From the IMG/VR virus record IMGVR_UViG_3300009420_003532, positions 1 to 46,631 of that record: a stretch of 46,631 bases of DNA; one strand, 5' to 3'. The first letter of the stretch is position 1. Every line of letters begins with the position of its first letter. Below the pieces are notes generated by a model, which saw nothing but the letters and a program-made list of their open reading frames with translations, was not told the DNA's origin and made no database searches. Source of the DNA: a virus. The translations under genes and the position numbers were made by a program. Positions 15,492 to 23,793 of the stretch are shown here, in pieces.

Positions 15492-16169
15492 TTACAATCC
15501 GTATTGCTGGCTATAATCCATATATATTCTTTCGCGATGCCATTCATCTGCCATGGGCGTTGTTGCAAAATCGTGAAAGCACGGAGTACCCAATGTATAA
15601 TGCAAAAGCTTAGCTTCTTTATTTTCGCCGAGCTCGTCTGGCAACCAATTCCACTCGATTGGCAGTTCTCCAATTTGGTCATCTTCGAGCCAAGTAAATC
15701 TATGAACCTGAGCACCTGTCGCGTTTGAAACAAAGTCTGTTGTTACAATACGATTTTCCTCATGACCACAATTCCATAATATTACACTTGACCAATTTTT
15801 GCGCGGGTAATCTTCGTTTTTTGATCCCAAATATTTTTCAGACACTTTAGTTTTATAATTGTGTTTTACGACCATTACCGCTTTTGAATCGTCGCGCAAT
15901 TCCCAAAGCTTTGCTATGTCATCGCGTAACAGCATATCGCCGTCTATAAAAATAGCCCAGCCTTTATATCCCATTAAATGCGGAATAAGAAACCTACTAT
16001 ATATAAAATGGTTACTACCATCTGAATGTTTTTCTTCATATCCGTTTAACAGATTAAGTGATAAGGGGTTTAAACTAATTGGACTCGTTGCGTGCCTTAT
16101 GATTGAATTCGTGCACACATGATACGCCGCAGCTTCTCGCTTGTCATATCCTATAAAAATCGGTATCAT
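15492..16169 (-). CDS. GT-A type glycosyltransferase (GT8-like)
   Basis: 225 residues. It begins IPIFIGYDKREAAAYHVC, as glycogenin-like enzymes do, and has the metal/nucleotide-sugar D-x-D motif in WAIFIDGDMLL (about residues 91-101). NWSSVILWNC and the late LLHYTLGTPCF correspond to the acceptor-side and HxxG-like elements of GT8. Soluble, no signal peptide. It joins the GT29 genes in one transcript and overlaps the SDR gene start by four bases. Donor unknown. Confidence 0.78.
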   Translation of the reverse strand: MIPIFIGYDKREAAAYHVCTNSIIRHATSPISLNPLSLNLLNGYEEKHSDGSNHFIYSRFLIPHLMGYKGWAIFIDGDMLLRDDIAKLWELRDDSKAVMVVKHNYKTKVSEKYLGSKNEDYPRKNWSSVILWNCGHEENRIVTTDFVSNATGAQVHRFTWLEDDQIGELPIEWNWLPDELGENKEAKLLHYTLGTPCFHDFATTPMADEWHRERIYMDYSQQYGL

Positions 16170-16711
16170 AATGTTGTCCTCTTTCTTCTACTGTGCATAA
16201 TATCTAAAGTTAAGTTTTTTATTATTATATCTTTGGGTTGTTGCATAATCCATTTAATAGTGTCTGTAACGTATTTGGTTTCAATTCTGGGATACTCTTT
16301 GCGGTGTTCAGTCATCGGTGTATTCATTCTGCCGAGTTGCATATGAACAACTTTGCAATCGCCGTCTATAAGTTGTAATTGAGAACAAGCTTTTTTAAGC
16401 GATGCTTTATGAATAGCGTATTCGTTAACTACATCTTTATTTCCTTCAGCGCTCACGCTTCCAATATTAATAATTGTGCAATCTTTATATTGATTTTTAG
16501 TGAACAGCTTATATAAAAGATCTGTTTGTGAATGTTCGCAATACGCGTTGTTTATGTAAACGTCAAAGTCATCTGCTACAAATTGCTCTAAATCTTTACT
16601 TAAATCGTATCCATTTTTTCTACTCATACCAACGACGTCGTTATCCCTTGATAGCTCATCATATAAAGCTTTTCCTAATCCACTCGTATGACCAGTAATT
16701 ACTATTTTCAT
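16166..16711 (-). CDS. Short-chain dehydrogenase/reductase
   Basis: 181 residues. The Rossmann start is VITGHTSGLGKAL (T-G-x3-G-x-G, NAD(P) binding), NNAY is the NNAG-like motif, S in NIGSVSAEG and Y-A-I-H-K complete the catalytic Ser-Tyr-Lys set. It is shorter than most SDRs at the C terminus. Its position right after a GDP-mannose dehydratase and a ColD-like enzyme makes it a candidate 4-keto sugar reductase finishing a deoxysugar, but classical SDRs of this size do many reactions. Inference only for the substrate. Confidence 0.8.
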   Translation of the reverse strand: MKIVITGHTSGLGKALYDELSRDNDVVGMSRKNGYDLSKDLEQFVADDFDVYINNAYCEHSQTDLLYKLFTKNQYKDCTIINIGSVSAEGNKDVVNEYAIHKASLKKACSQLQLIDGDCKVVHMQLGRMNTPMTEHRKEYPRIETKYVTDTIKWIMQQPKDIIIKNLTLDIMHSRRKRTTL

Positions 16712-17682
16712 TTTGAATACCTACGTATATCGGCTTCAACCATTTCAGTTATCATTGTTTCGAACTCGTATTTAGGTTCCCAATTTAAAACTGTCTTTGC
16801 TTTGTTCGAATCAGCGTGTAAACTATGAAGTTCGTTTGGTCTTTCAAATTCCTTTTCACTTGTAACGTAATTTTCCCAATTACTAATACCAGCTACATCA
16901 AATGCTATTTTACACAAATCGCGCACGCTATTTTTAATTCCAGTCGCAATAATAAAATCATCCGGGGTTTCTTGTTGCAACATTAACCACTGGGCATGAA
17001 CATAGTCTTCTGCATGGCCCCAATCTCTTTCTGCATCTAAATTACCGAGAACAATTTTATCACTTAAACCACTTTTAATTCTAGCAACACCGTCGGTAAT
17101 TTTTCTTGAAACAAATTCAATACCGCGTATCGGAGACTCGTGATTGAATAATATTCCCGTACAAGTAAAAGCATCATAACTTTCTCGATAGTTTTTTGTG
17201 ATATGATAACCGTATAGTTTAGCAATGCCATACGGGCTCGCAGGTTCAAACGGTGTCTTTTCTGTTTGCCTCCCGTTTATATTACTGTTTCCAAACATTT
17301 CACTAGTTCCAGCTTGATAGAACTTGGTGTCGGGTTTAATACGACGTATTGCTTCTAAGCAATTAAGAGGGCCGATAGCGTCAACGTGGGTTGTTACATA
17401 AGCAAGTCTCCAAGAACCACCAACGAAGCTCTGAGCCGCAAGGTTATAAAATTCGTCGGGTTGTACTATCTCCATTACATCCATCATACTGCAAGGGTCT
17501 GTAACATCCCCTACGATGGTTTTAAGACCTTTGTTGTACAAATCTAAATATTCTATGTTACTCCAATTTGGGCTACTGTATCTCTTAACCAAGCCATAAA
17601 CTTCATATCCCTTTTCGAGTAATAGTTTACCAAGGTAGCAGGCGTCTTGTCCAGGAAAGCCAGTAATTAACGCCGTTTTCAT
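16708..17682 (-). CDS. gmd: GDP-mannose 4,6-dehydratase
   Basis: 324 residues. It converts GDP-D-mannose to GDP-4-keto-6-deoxy-D-mannose. The extended-SDR pattern is complete: ITGFPGQDACYLGKLL for NADP, NLAAQSFVG, TSEMFGN with the catalytic Thr/Ser-Glu, SPYGIAKLYGY with the YxxxK pair, FNHESPIRG, and RDWGHAEDYVHAQW, which is diagnostic for Gmd. The product is the known substrate of ColD, encoded by the neighbouring gene with a four-base overlap. Confidence 0.93.
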   Translation of the reverse strand: MKTALITGFPGQDACYLGKLLLEKGYEVYGLVKRYSSPNWSNIEYLDLYNKGLKTIVGDVTDPCSMMDVMEIVQPDEFYNLAAQSFVGGSWRLAYVTTHVDAIGPLNCLEAIRRIKPDTKFYQAGTSEMFGNSNINGRQTEKTPFEPASPYGIAKLYGYHITKNYRESYDAFTCTGILFNHESPIRGIEFVSRKITDGVARIKSGLSDKIVLGNLDAERDWGHAEDYVHAQWLMLQQETPDDFIIATGIKNSVRDLCKIAFDVAGISNWENYVTSEKEFERPNELHSLHADSNKAKTVLNWEPKYEFETMITEMVEADIRRYSK

Positions 17683-18839
17683 TCTATATTCCTTATTACA
17701 TCAGCTGCCATGTTTATATTTTCAGATAAATCTGCGCAATCGTTACCTATAAAAAATCCGTCGTAATGAAGCTTGTCGGTTCCTTCAAAGGTTCCGCTTT
17801 TATCCCAATTTAATTTATCTATAACAGGATTACGCATAAAATTACCAGCAACAATAGGGCGAGTTTCAACACCGTGTTTTGTAAGCTCTTCAATTACTGT
17901 TTTTCTTTTTCCAGCTAAATCGCCTTCGAGAACTAAACCAAAACCAAACCAACTGCTCTTTTCGTGTTCAACTTGTAATCTTATATTAGGAACATCTGCA
18001 AAAACTTTTTTTGCAATTTCAGCGTTCTTTCTTCGATCTATCATCATCTGCGGCCATTTTTTTAATTGCTCTTGACCAATAGCACCACTCATTTCGAGCG
18101 GTCTTACACAATAGCCAGGTAATATAAACTTAAAACTATCTTCAAACGGATCGCCGGATTTTGCAAATAAAGGATCATCTGAAGTGCTATCTCTTATCCA
18201 CCCGTGAGCTCGGAGACTCTTTAAGTATTCGTAGGTAGTATCGTCATTAGTAAGAACCATACCGCCTTCCATGGTTTGCATGTGGTGGCTAAAGAAAAAG
18301 CTAAAAGTTCCCATTTCTCCAACAGATCCGCAGTGCTTATTGTATTCTAATGCACCTAAGCTTTCGCAATTATCTTCTAAAAGGGTAATGTCTCGTTTAT
18401 CACATATCTCTTTAATTTTATTAAGTTCTGCTGGATTACCTAAAAGGTTTACAGCAAATACAGCCGCGGTGTCTTCATCAATAGCTGCTTCTAGTTTACT
18501 CGGATCTATATTAAATGTGTACGGATCAACATCGACAAATCGAATAGTATAACCTAATTGGTGTATTGGAAAATAAGTTGTGCTCCAACTTACGGCTGGG
18601 ACAACTATATTTCCTTTATTTTTATATTTTGGATTTAGCGCGAGAGCTGATATAGTAATAAGATTAGCACTACTTCCGCTATTTGTCATAACGGCATGTT
18701 TACTTCCAAAGAATTTAGCAAACTGTTTTTCGTATTCTTTGACTTCTTCACCCATAGTATATCTGCCACTGGCGATTACACGCTGTATGGCGTCAATTTC
18801 CTCTTGGGCCCATGTGTCATTTGCTAATTTATATTTCAC
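17679..18839 (-). CDS. ColD-like PLP-dependent sugar 3-dehydratase (DegT/AHBA fold)
   Basis: 386 residues from the GTG at 18839, which overlaps the upstream stop and follows AAGGGG; an ATG at 18857 is possible. The fold is that of sugar aminotransferases (TMGEEVKEYEKQFAKFFGS, NSGSSANLI, EDNCESLGA). However, the PLP-lysine site reads FSFFFSHHMQTMEGGM, with His where aminotransferases have Lys. That substitution marks the dehydratases ColD and E1, which use PLP or PMP to remove the 3-hydroxyl. With Gmd next door, the expected product is GDP-4-keto-3,6-dideoxy-mannose on the way to colitose or a relative. Not a standard aminotransferase. Confidence 0.85.
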   Translation of the reverse strand: MKYKLANDTWAQEEIDAIQRVIASGRYTMGEEVKEYEKQFAKFFGSKHAVMTNSGSSANLITISALALNPKYKNKGNIVVPAVSWSTTYFPIHQLGYTIRFVDVDPYTFNIDPSKLEAAIDEDTAAVFAVNLLGNPAELNKIKEICDKRDITLLEDNCESLGALEYNKHCGSVGEMGTFSFFFSHHMQTMEGGMVLTNDDTTYEYLKSLRAHGWIRDSTSDDPLFAKSGDPFEDSFKFILPGYCVRPLEMSGAIGQEQLKKWPQMMIDRRKNAEIAKKVFADVPNIRLQVEHEKSSWFGFGLVLEGDLAGKRKTVIEELTKHGVETRPIVAGNFMRNPVIDKLNWDKSGTFEGTDKLHYDGFFIGNDCADLSENINMAADVIRNIE

Positions 18840-19723
18840 GGGGTTTCCCCTTTCCATTGTTTAACTGAATTTATATATTTAAAAGTTTCCGGGCTACGTG
18901 CTTCTGCTAATGTAAATTGGCCATGTGCAAGACTTTCAAAAAGTGGTAATCTTTCCTTTTCCTTAAGGTTTTCTATTTCACTTATAGAATGCGATAAAGG
19001 AAACGCAGGACAAAATCTATCGCATATTACTGGTATACCCATGCGTAAAGCGTCTAAAGCAACTGTAGTGTTATACGCAACTACACAATACGCATCACTT
19101 AAAACTTCTTCTAAGGTTTCTGCATATACCTGTTTCGGTTTTACTTTTATAGGATTATATAATAAATCACATATACTATTGCCCGGTTTGTTTCTTACGA
19201 CAATTGGCTTATCTGTAAATTTTCTTAGTCTTGCAATTATATCTTGCTCCCATGAATATTTATCAAAAACTTTAGTTACTACATGGCTCGGCGGGAATAT
19301 TACTATGTTTTTTTTGTCTTTAAAATTGTAATCTTCAAATTGTAAATTAAAATTGTTTTTAAACCTGACCGGATCCTCATTTGTGGTAATAGAATTTTGA
19401 GCAAATCCGTTTTTTGTTATTCGCATCCAATACGGCGTGCGGTATCCACTATTAAAATACGCGTGGTCTAAATAATAATAATCGATACCGTGCTTTTTTG
19501 CCATATTAAATAAATGCGCATTGCCTCGGAGTATTCCGCAAAAAACAATTGCTGTAATTCCAGACGGGAAATTTCTTTTCGTAACTTTTGCTGGAAGATC
19601 GTTATGAGCCAATCTTTTTGTAATGATATGTCTAGTGTGCACTGTTTTTGCGCCAATCCCTGCCGCAAAAGATTTTACAAATTTGTCCTGTTCACTTTTA
19701 CCAGTTAAAAAGGCGTATATCAT
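18836..19723 (-). CDS. GT-B-like glycosyltransferase of the capsule type, paralogue A
   Basis: 295 residues. The C-terminal half has FTDKPIVVRNKPG, a beta-strand/His-Pro-like element, then AYCVVAYNTTVALDALRMGIPVICD, the pattern seen in capsule and polyphosphate-type GT-B enzymes, where a nucleotide-binding loop precedes a conserved Gly-x-Pro. Two further genes (20508-21413 and 21480-22526) share this order. The N-terminal half is poorly conserved. Cytoplasmic. Donor and acceptor unknown. Confidence 0.65.
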   Translation of the reverse strand: MIYAFLTGKSEQDKFVKSFAAGIGAKTVHTRHIITKRLAHNDLPAKVTKRNFPSGITAIVFCGILRGNAHLFNMAKKHGIDYYYLDHAYFNSGYRTPYWMRITKNGFAQNSITTNEDPVRFKNNFNLQFEDYNFKDKKNIVIFPPSHVVTKVFDKYSWEQDIIARLRKFTDKPIVVRNKPGNSICDLLYNPIKVKPKQVYAETLEEVLSDAYCVVAYNTTVALDALRMGIPVICDRFCPAFPLSHSISEIENLKEKERLPLFESLAHGQFTLAEARSPETFKYINSVKQWKGETP

Positions 19724-20511
19724 CTCACATTATCCCAGTACGAAGTTTTTCTTTGAACAACAAGATCTTTTTTATGGCTCGTACCCTTTTGTTTTCTTGG
19801 GCCCTTCATATGATCCATAAATTCGCCAAGAGGCCCGTTTATAAATGGATGGTTATTTTTTACTGGTGGGCTTAAGTTGTGCCAATGTGTCTGATTAAAG
19901 TTTTTCATAGCTCCGTCATACGTATGACAATCAGTCCAGAATTCTAATTTAAAAATGCTGTCATCCAAATAGTATTGTTTCCAAGCATGGAGAAAATCTT
20001 TAGCAATTTCATGACCCATATCAAAAATATGAAATCCAGTTTCTGTGTATAACCATGGACGAGCAAGATACCCCGCGAACTTTCCTTCCGGGCACCAATT
20101 TGATATATCGCTTCTTTTAACTGGCGAGTGCGTTCTGCTATCGCCGTCTAACCATATTAAAATATCAGTTTTATCTTCTTGTAAAAATTGAAAGAGAGCA
20201 AATACTTTATGACTAAACCGTACGGCGTCATAGCGATAATTTGAAGCTCCTTTTGAAGCATGTTTTCCTAATCCGTTCGCTTCAGGATTATTTTTATGCC
20301 TATCTTTAAAGGACACGAGATCTTTGTAATCTAATATTTTATACGAAACTCTTGAATCTCTTATTAAATCTTTTTTTGGAATTGGATCGTCGACATAAAC
20401 AGTTAATGATACATCATCAGGCCAATTTTTTATAAACCCTTGCACTAAAAGACTTCCTGTTTCTCTCCATCCCTGGAGATTAAAACACGTAACTGCATTA
20501 ATTTTTTTCAT
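19720..20511 (-). CDS. GT-A-like glycosyltransferase
   Basis: 263 residues. It begins KINAVTCFNLQGWRETG and has ILIWLDGDSRTHSP around residue 120, a D-x-D-type metal/nucleotide motif preceded by hydrophobic residues. Later HTYDGAMKNFNQTHWHNLS resembles the acceptor-side aspartate region. No membrane segments. Overlaps both neighbours by four bases, so it is translated in concert with the GT-B-like genes. Confidence 0.68.
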   Translation of the reverse strand: MKKINAVTCFNLQGWRETGSLLVQGFIKNWPDDVSLTVYVDDPIPKKDLIRDSRVSYKILDYKDLVSFKDRHKNNPEANGLGKHASKGASNYRYDAVRFSHKVFALFQFLQEDKTDILIWLDGDSRTHSPVKRSDISNWCPEGKFAGYLARPWLYTETGFHIFDMGHEIAKDFLHAWKQYYLDDSIFKLEFWTDCHTYDGAMKNFNQTHWHNLSPPVKNNHPFINGPLGEFMDHMKGPRKQKGTSHKKDLVVQRKTSYWDNVR

Positions 20512-21413
20512 TTTTTATTTACACCTATAAAATAATCGTTTACACTTTCCCACAACAGGCCTTTTTTAATGTCTTCAATACTAAAATGAGACATAGCGAG
20601 TTTTTGTATCCAAGATTTTCTATCAGGCAGAGCCGGGTCCTCTATCTTAGATATGTCGTAATTGCCAACAGGAGCTGCAGGACTTTTTTGCCAATCGTTA
20701 TCGGTTATAAAAACTGGTACGCCTTCTAATACACTTACAGGCCCGGGCGAGCTGTTGTGCGATATTGAACACCATGCGTTTTTTAAATCTTGCACGATGT
20801 TCTTATTTTCAGATAAAGTTACTTTTTTATTACGTGCCATCATTAAATAATTTTCTTTGTGTTTTATATCAGACGGGTGCATTCTTATTACAATTGGCCT
20901 ATCTGTATGTTTTCTTATTTTATCTATAGTTTCAGAACACCATAGTATATTGCTTTTTTCTTCCATCGTCCAACCAGAATCTTTTTGCAATAATATAAGA
21001 ATATGCTCACCTTCTTGTCTCCAACTTTTTAAATCGAAACCGATTGTGCTTTTTATCCTTTCCCACCTATTAGAATCTATTGTGTTATCAAAATAATACC
21101 CAGTGTTTGCGTAAATTCCATTTAAGCTATATCTAAAATATATGCCTTGTGACAAGTAATTAAATATGTTTCCATCTATTGTAAGAACGTTTTTATTTTT
21201 TTCTCGTTGGGTTTTAATAACTGACTTTCGTAAAAGATTGTGCCCGCCTTGGCTTTTTTTCTTTGACCAACCCTGTATAATTGCAAGATCGCAATCCTGA
21301 ACGTTGTTATAACCTCTTGCAATGTTGCAATTAGGAAATGTATCAGCAATTGCGTTAAACCTATCATCGACTCTAATTGATTTTAAGGTATTATAAAATA
21401 TTGTACTTTTCAT
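20508..21413 (-). CDS. GT-B-like glycosyltransferase of the capsule type, paralogue B
   Basis: 301 residues. IRKHTDRPIVIRMHPSD and AWCSISHNSSPGPVSVLEGVPVFITD correspond, in the same order and spacing, to the two motifs in paralogues A and C. The N-terminal part contains a DLAIIQGW strand typical of a first Rossmann domain. Function by fold only. It is coupled to the next gene by ATGA-type overlap. Confidence 0.65.
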   Translation of the reverse strand: MKSTIFYNTLKSIRVDDRFNAIADTFPNCNIARGYNNVQDCDLAIIQGWSKKKSQGGHNLLRKSVIKTQREKNKNVLTIDGNIFNYLSQGIYFRYSLNGIYANTGYYFDNTIDSNRWERIKSTIGFDLKSWRQEGEHILILLQKDSGWTMEEKSNILWCSETIDKIRKHTDRPIVIRMHPSDIKHKENYLMMARNKKVTLSENKNIVQDLKNAWCSISHNSSPGPVSVLEGVPVFITDNDWQKSPAAPVGNYDISKIEDPALPDRKSWIQKLAMSHFSIEDIKKGLLWESVNDYFIGVNKK

Positions 21414-21487
21414 CCATTATTTATTTCAAACACGAGGCCTCTTATTGACACGAACTGCTGCCGCGGAGATCTTATTTCGTTATTCAT
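21410..21487 (-). CDS. Tiny coupled ORF
   Basis: 25 residues (MNNEIRSPRQQFVSIRGLVF then EINNG). Its ATG overlaps the stop of paralogue C and its TGA overlaps the ATG of paralogue B, filling the only gap in this gene string. It may be a real small protein or a ribosome-relay ORF that keeps translation coupled. Confidence 0.35.
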   Translation of the reverse strand: MNNEIRSPRQQFVSIRGLVFEINNG

Positions 21488-22526
21488 TATTCTTCCTTAC
21501 TAGCTTTTCAAGTGTATGCACTATGTTTGGTGAAATGATATCTTCCTGAGTAAATTCAGTGCAGGACATTTTATTGGTCCAGTTGAGTATTTCTTTTTGA
21601 GTCGCAAAGTAAGGATCGCATATATTGTTTAGATCCGTGTTGTGTAATAAAGATCCGAAGTTTGCGTCTGAGCAGAAAGTTGGTATTCCTGCGTCTATCA
21701 GTTCAAAGATGCCTGTTGAATTGTCTATCACAGCGCAGTACATGTCCTGATATAAGTTTTGAATAGAAACGCGTTTTTCTATTAAATCTACGTTCTTATA
21801 GTTTTTTAACTTGAGTCTGATTGCTTTATGATTTTTTGAGCCAGGATGTACTTTTATACATATTCTTCTATTCGTATGGTTTCTTATCTTTTTTATAGAA
21901 CTTGCGATAAATTGTTCGATTGGCATGGTACTAGTTGGGTCCGTCTTAAGACCGGTAAATATGTATATGCTACCTTCTTTCTCTGATTTCCATTGGTGAT
22001 TATAAAGACGCGATGCATTTACAGTTCTTACGTCGTCCACATCGTTTTCATCCAACCACTTGCCGTCACCGTATGACCAACTGTCCAAGCCAATCCTTAC
22101 AAAATTTTTGTGATCGTAATCTTTAGCATAATTTTTTTCGGCTCGAGACAAAGTTGCACTCTCTAAAACGATAATCGGCTTTTTCTGTTTCCTCGCAAGT
22201 AGCACTAGTTCTGAATTAATGTAATCCAATATTGCAGTTCTGCTTTTGTCAGGTACTTTGTTTCCCTTGTAAACGTGCCTAGGAATATTCCCATCTTTCC
22301 AGACTTCATTCTCGCACTTTGGCAAATATAATTTCTTTCTTAGTTTGGAACCCCATGTACCGTTGAGTATTAAAGCATCTGAATTATCAAAGTGGTGTTT
22401 AAAGTCCTTTGGCATTACATGCTTTGGTATAGTAGTATTTTCAGAGAAATACTTAATTCTTGGCGAGCCCAATACTTCTGCTATATGTGCAGTAGCCTTT
22501 GAAGATGATGCCACGAAAAAGTTCAT
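21480..22526 (-). CDS. GT-B-like glycosyltransferase of the capsule type, paralogue C
   Basis: 348 residues. IRNHTNRRICIKVHPGSK and MYCAVIDNSTGIFELIDAGIPTFCSD mirror paralogues A and B. The N-terminal domain has GSPRIKYFSEN and DALILNGTWGS. It starts one base after the GT29 copy 3 stop. Three diverged copies of this family in one string suggest stepwise addition of different residues to the same glycan. Confidence 0.65.
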   Translation of the reverse strand: MNFFVASSSKATAHIAEVLGSPRIKYFSENTTIPKHVMPKDFKHHFDNSDALILNGTWGSKLRKKLYLPKCENEVWKDGNIPRHVYKGNKVPDKSRTAILDYINSELVLLARKQKKPIIVLESATLSRAEKNYAKDYDHKNFVRIGLDSWSYGDGKWLDENDVDDVRTVNASRLYNHQWKSEKEGSIYIFTGLKTDPTSTMPIEQFIASSIKKIRNHTNRRICIKVHPGSKNHKAIRLKLKNYKNVDLIEKRVSIQNLYQDMYCAVIDNSTGIFELIDAGIPTFCSDANFGSLLHNTDLNNICDPYFATQKEILNWTNKMSCTEFTQEDIISPNIVHTLEKLVRKNNE

Positions 22527-22527
22527 T

Positions 22528-23064
22528 TCAATTCCTTAATTCAAATTGGTTATTAAAAAAGTTATCATAGCAATACTTCTTTTCTTCCTCAAAGTTGTGT
22601 GCTATACATTTTCTTTTTTCGTGCCAAGAATATGTTTGTTTCCAATCAAAACCGTAGACATTAACATTTTTCGGATTTTGCTTAGAAATATAATAAAGTA
22701 CTCTTAGTCCTGTTGACGACTTTTTTGTTAGGTTACTATCTAAAGAGTTCCTATCGTCATTTGAAAAAACTACGTCGGCCATGTTAGCAAATTCTGGTGA
22801 TACGTCAATCGTATCCATTTGCATTTTATGTGCATTTTTTGAAGCTGGCTGTTGGGCCCACGGCTTATTTTGGCGTATGTTTTGCATACACCATACATCG
22901 AGCTTCATACCCATTTTATTACTGAATTGAGTGAATTTATATCCACCGCGATTAATTCTTACAACAACCTCTGCGGTATCTATTTCTTTACCGTAATTTT
23001 TTTCTAAAAGAGACGCGGCATTTCCCACAACCGCTACGGTCTTACCTTCAAACCATTCTTTCAT
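22528..23064 (-). CDS. GT29-like glycosyltransferase, copy 3
   Basis: 178 residues with KTVAVVGNAASLLEKNYG, DTAEVVVRINRGG, KSSTGLRVLYYI and NVNVYGFDWKQT. It is first in the glycan transcript, directly behind a late promoter (23114-23121). It lies 7.5 kb from copies 1 and 2, so the duplication is not only tandem. Same donor argument as copy 1: GT29 enzymes use CMP-sugars. Confidence 0.82.
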   Translation of the reverse strand: MKEWFEGKTVAVVGNAASLLEKNYGKEIDTAEVVVRINRGGYKFTQFSNKMGMKLDVWCMQNIRQNKPWAQQPASKNAHKMQMDTIDVSPEFANMADVVFSNDDRNSLDSNLTKKSSTGLRVLYYISKQNPKNVNVYGFDWKQTYSWHEKRKCIAHNFEEEKKYCYDNFFNNQFELRN

Positions 23065-23087
23065 AGTATATTATCCCTGTTAACAAA

Positions 23088-23113
23088 AAAGGCAGAGAAC
23101 CTGTCCCTGCCTT
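23088..23113 (-). terminator. Terminator hairpin that overlaps a late-promoter start site
   Basis: On the minus strand AAAGGCAG and CTGCCTTT pair (8 bp, with further inner pairs) and are followed by a run of six T. By T4 late-promoter geometry, transcription from 23114-23121 would start inside the 5' arm. Confidence 0.75.
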
Positions 23114-23121
23114 TATTTATA
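23114..23121 (-). promoter_or_regulatory. T4-type late promoter for the glycan block
   Basis: TATAAATA on the minus strand, 50 bases upstream of the ATG at 23064 and directly upstream of the terminator hairpin. Confidence 0.75.
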
Positions 23122-23155
23122 TTTACTTACAAAACTAATTATACTAAATTCACTG

Positions 23156-23266
23156 TTATCTTAGCATTACTTTTCTTGCTTCTTCTACATAGCCTTGTTC
23201 ACACAATTTTGAGGCAAGAACTGCGTTGTTAAATCCACTAATACTATTTAATATAAATTTAAGCAT
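23156..23266 (-). CDS. Very small protein next to the DUF1127 gene
   Basis: 36 residues (MLKFILNSISGFNNAVLASK, then a C-terminal EEARKVMLR). It starts inside the stop region of the preceding gene, as coupled phage genes do, and ends before the terminator. The tail has a short helix-turn-helix-like repeat feel (ASKLCEQGYVEEARK), as in small alphaproteobacterial peptides. Function unknown. Confidence 0.5.
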   Translation of the reverse strand: MLKFILNSISGFNNAVLASKLCEQGYVEEARKVMLR

Positions 23267-23456
23267 TAGATAATGTTCTTCCAAAGCGTTCTTCTTTAGC
23301 TTCTGCTTTTAACTTTGCTAATCTTTGAACTGCATCTTCGCGGGCTTCATACAAGCCTTTCATGTGCGATGCTGTAATTCCTGGTGATCCGATCATCGAA
23401 CCAATAGCTCTGCTATAACCAAGAATTTCTAATCTTGCGTATATACGATCTAACAT
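23259..23456 (-). CDS. Small helical protein, middle gene of the DUF1127 trio
   Basis: 65 residues (MLDRIYARLEILGYSRAIGS ... ). Entirely helical by composition, basic, with ITASHMKGLYEAREDAVQRLAKL. It begins one base after the DUF1127 stop. No recognised domain. It may act with its neighbours. Confidence 0.6.
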   Translation of the reverse strand: MLDRIYARLEILGYSRAIGSMIGSPGITASHMKGLYEAREDAVQRLAKLKAEAKEERFGRTLSNA

Positions 23457-23457
23457 A

Positions 23458-23745
23458 TTATGTCCACCCTTTAAGATTTCTGTTTACTTCTGCAGTTGTT
23501 TCTCTTTCGCGGATAGAGTCACGGTAAAACTGGTCGTTAACAACAGCCATGATGTCGCCACGGCACAAGCCAATGTCTCTTAATTCTCTATTTGAAAGGG
23601 AGGATAATTCTTTATATGATTGGCGTCTTAGTGCGCGCTTATTCATAAATTTGTCTAAAGCTACGAGTAAAGCTTTGATTTTTGCAAATACTGCTGATAT
23701 CGTAGTAAATTTATATAAAGGTTGTGATTGAAGTGTGTGTGCCAC
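23458..23745 (-). CDS. DUF1127 (YjiS-like) protein
   Basis: 95 residues from a GTG at 23745 with AAGGAGAT in front. Residues about 40-68 match the DUF1127 signature: RRQSYKELSSLSNRELRDIGLCRGDI, an Arg-rich helix ending in D-I-G-L-x-R. Such small proteins are abundant in alphaproteobacteria, where they have been linked to phosphate and carbon metabolism and RNA turnover. The N-terminal 35 residues are an extra hydrophobic helix. Its presence supports an alphaproteobacterial host and suggests capture of a host regulator. Confidence 0.82.
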   Translation of the reverse strand: MAHTLQSQPLYKFTTISAVFAKIKALLVALDKFMNKRALRRQSYKELSSLSNRELRDIGLCRGDIMAVVNDQFYRDSIRERETTAEVNRNLKGWT

Positions 23746-23793
23746 GTTGCATCTCCTTAACGCATATGATTGTTTTCTATTGAATTACAATTA

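Noticed and set aside
17679-18839. Plain sugar aminotransferase reading of this gene
   Set aside because: The PLP-binding Lys is replaced by His in the FSHHMQ segment, which fits the ColD/E1 dehydratases better.
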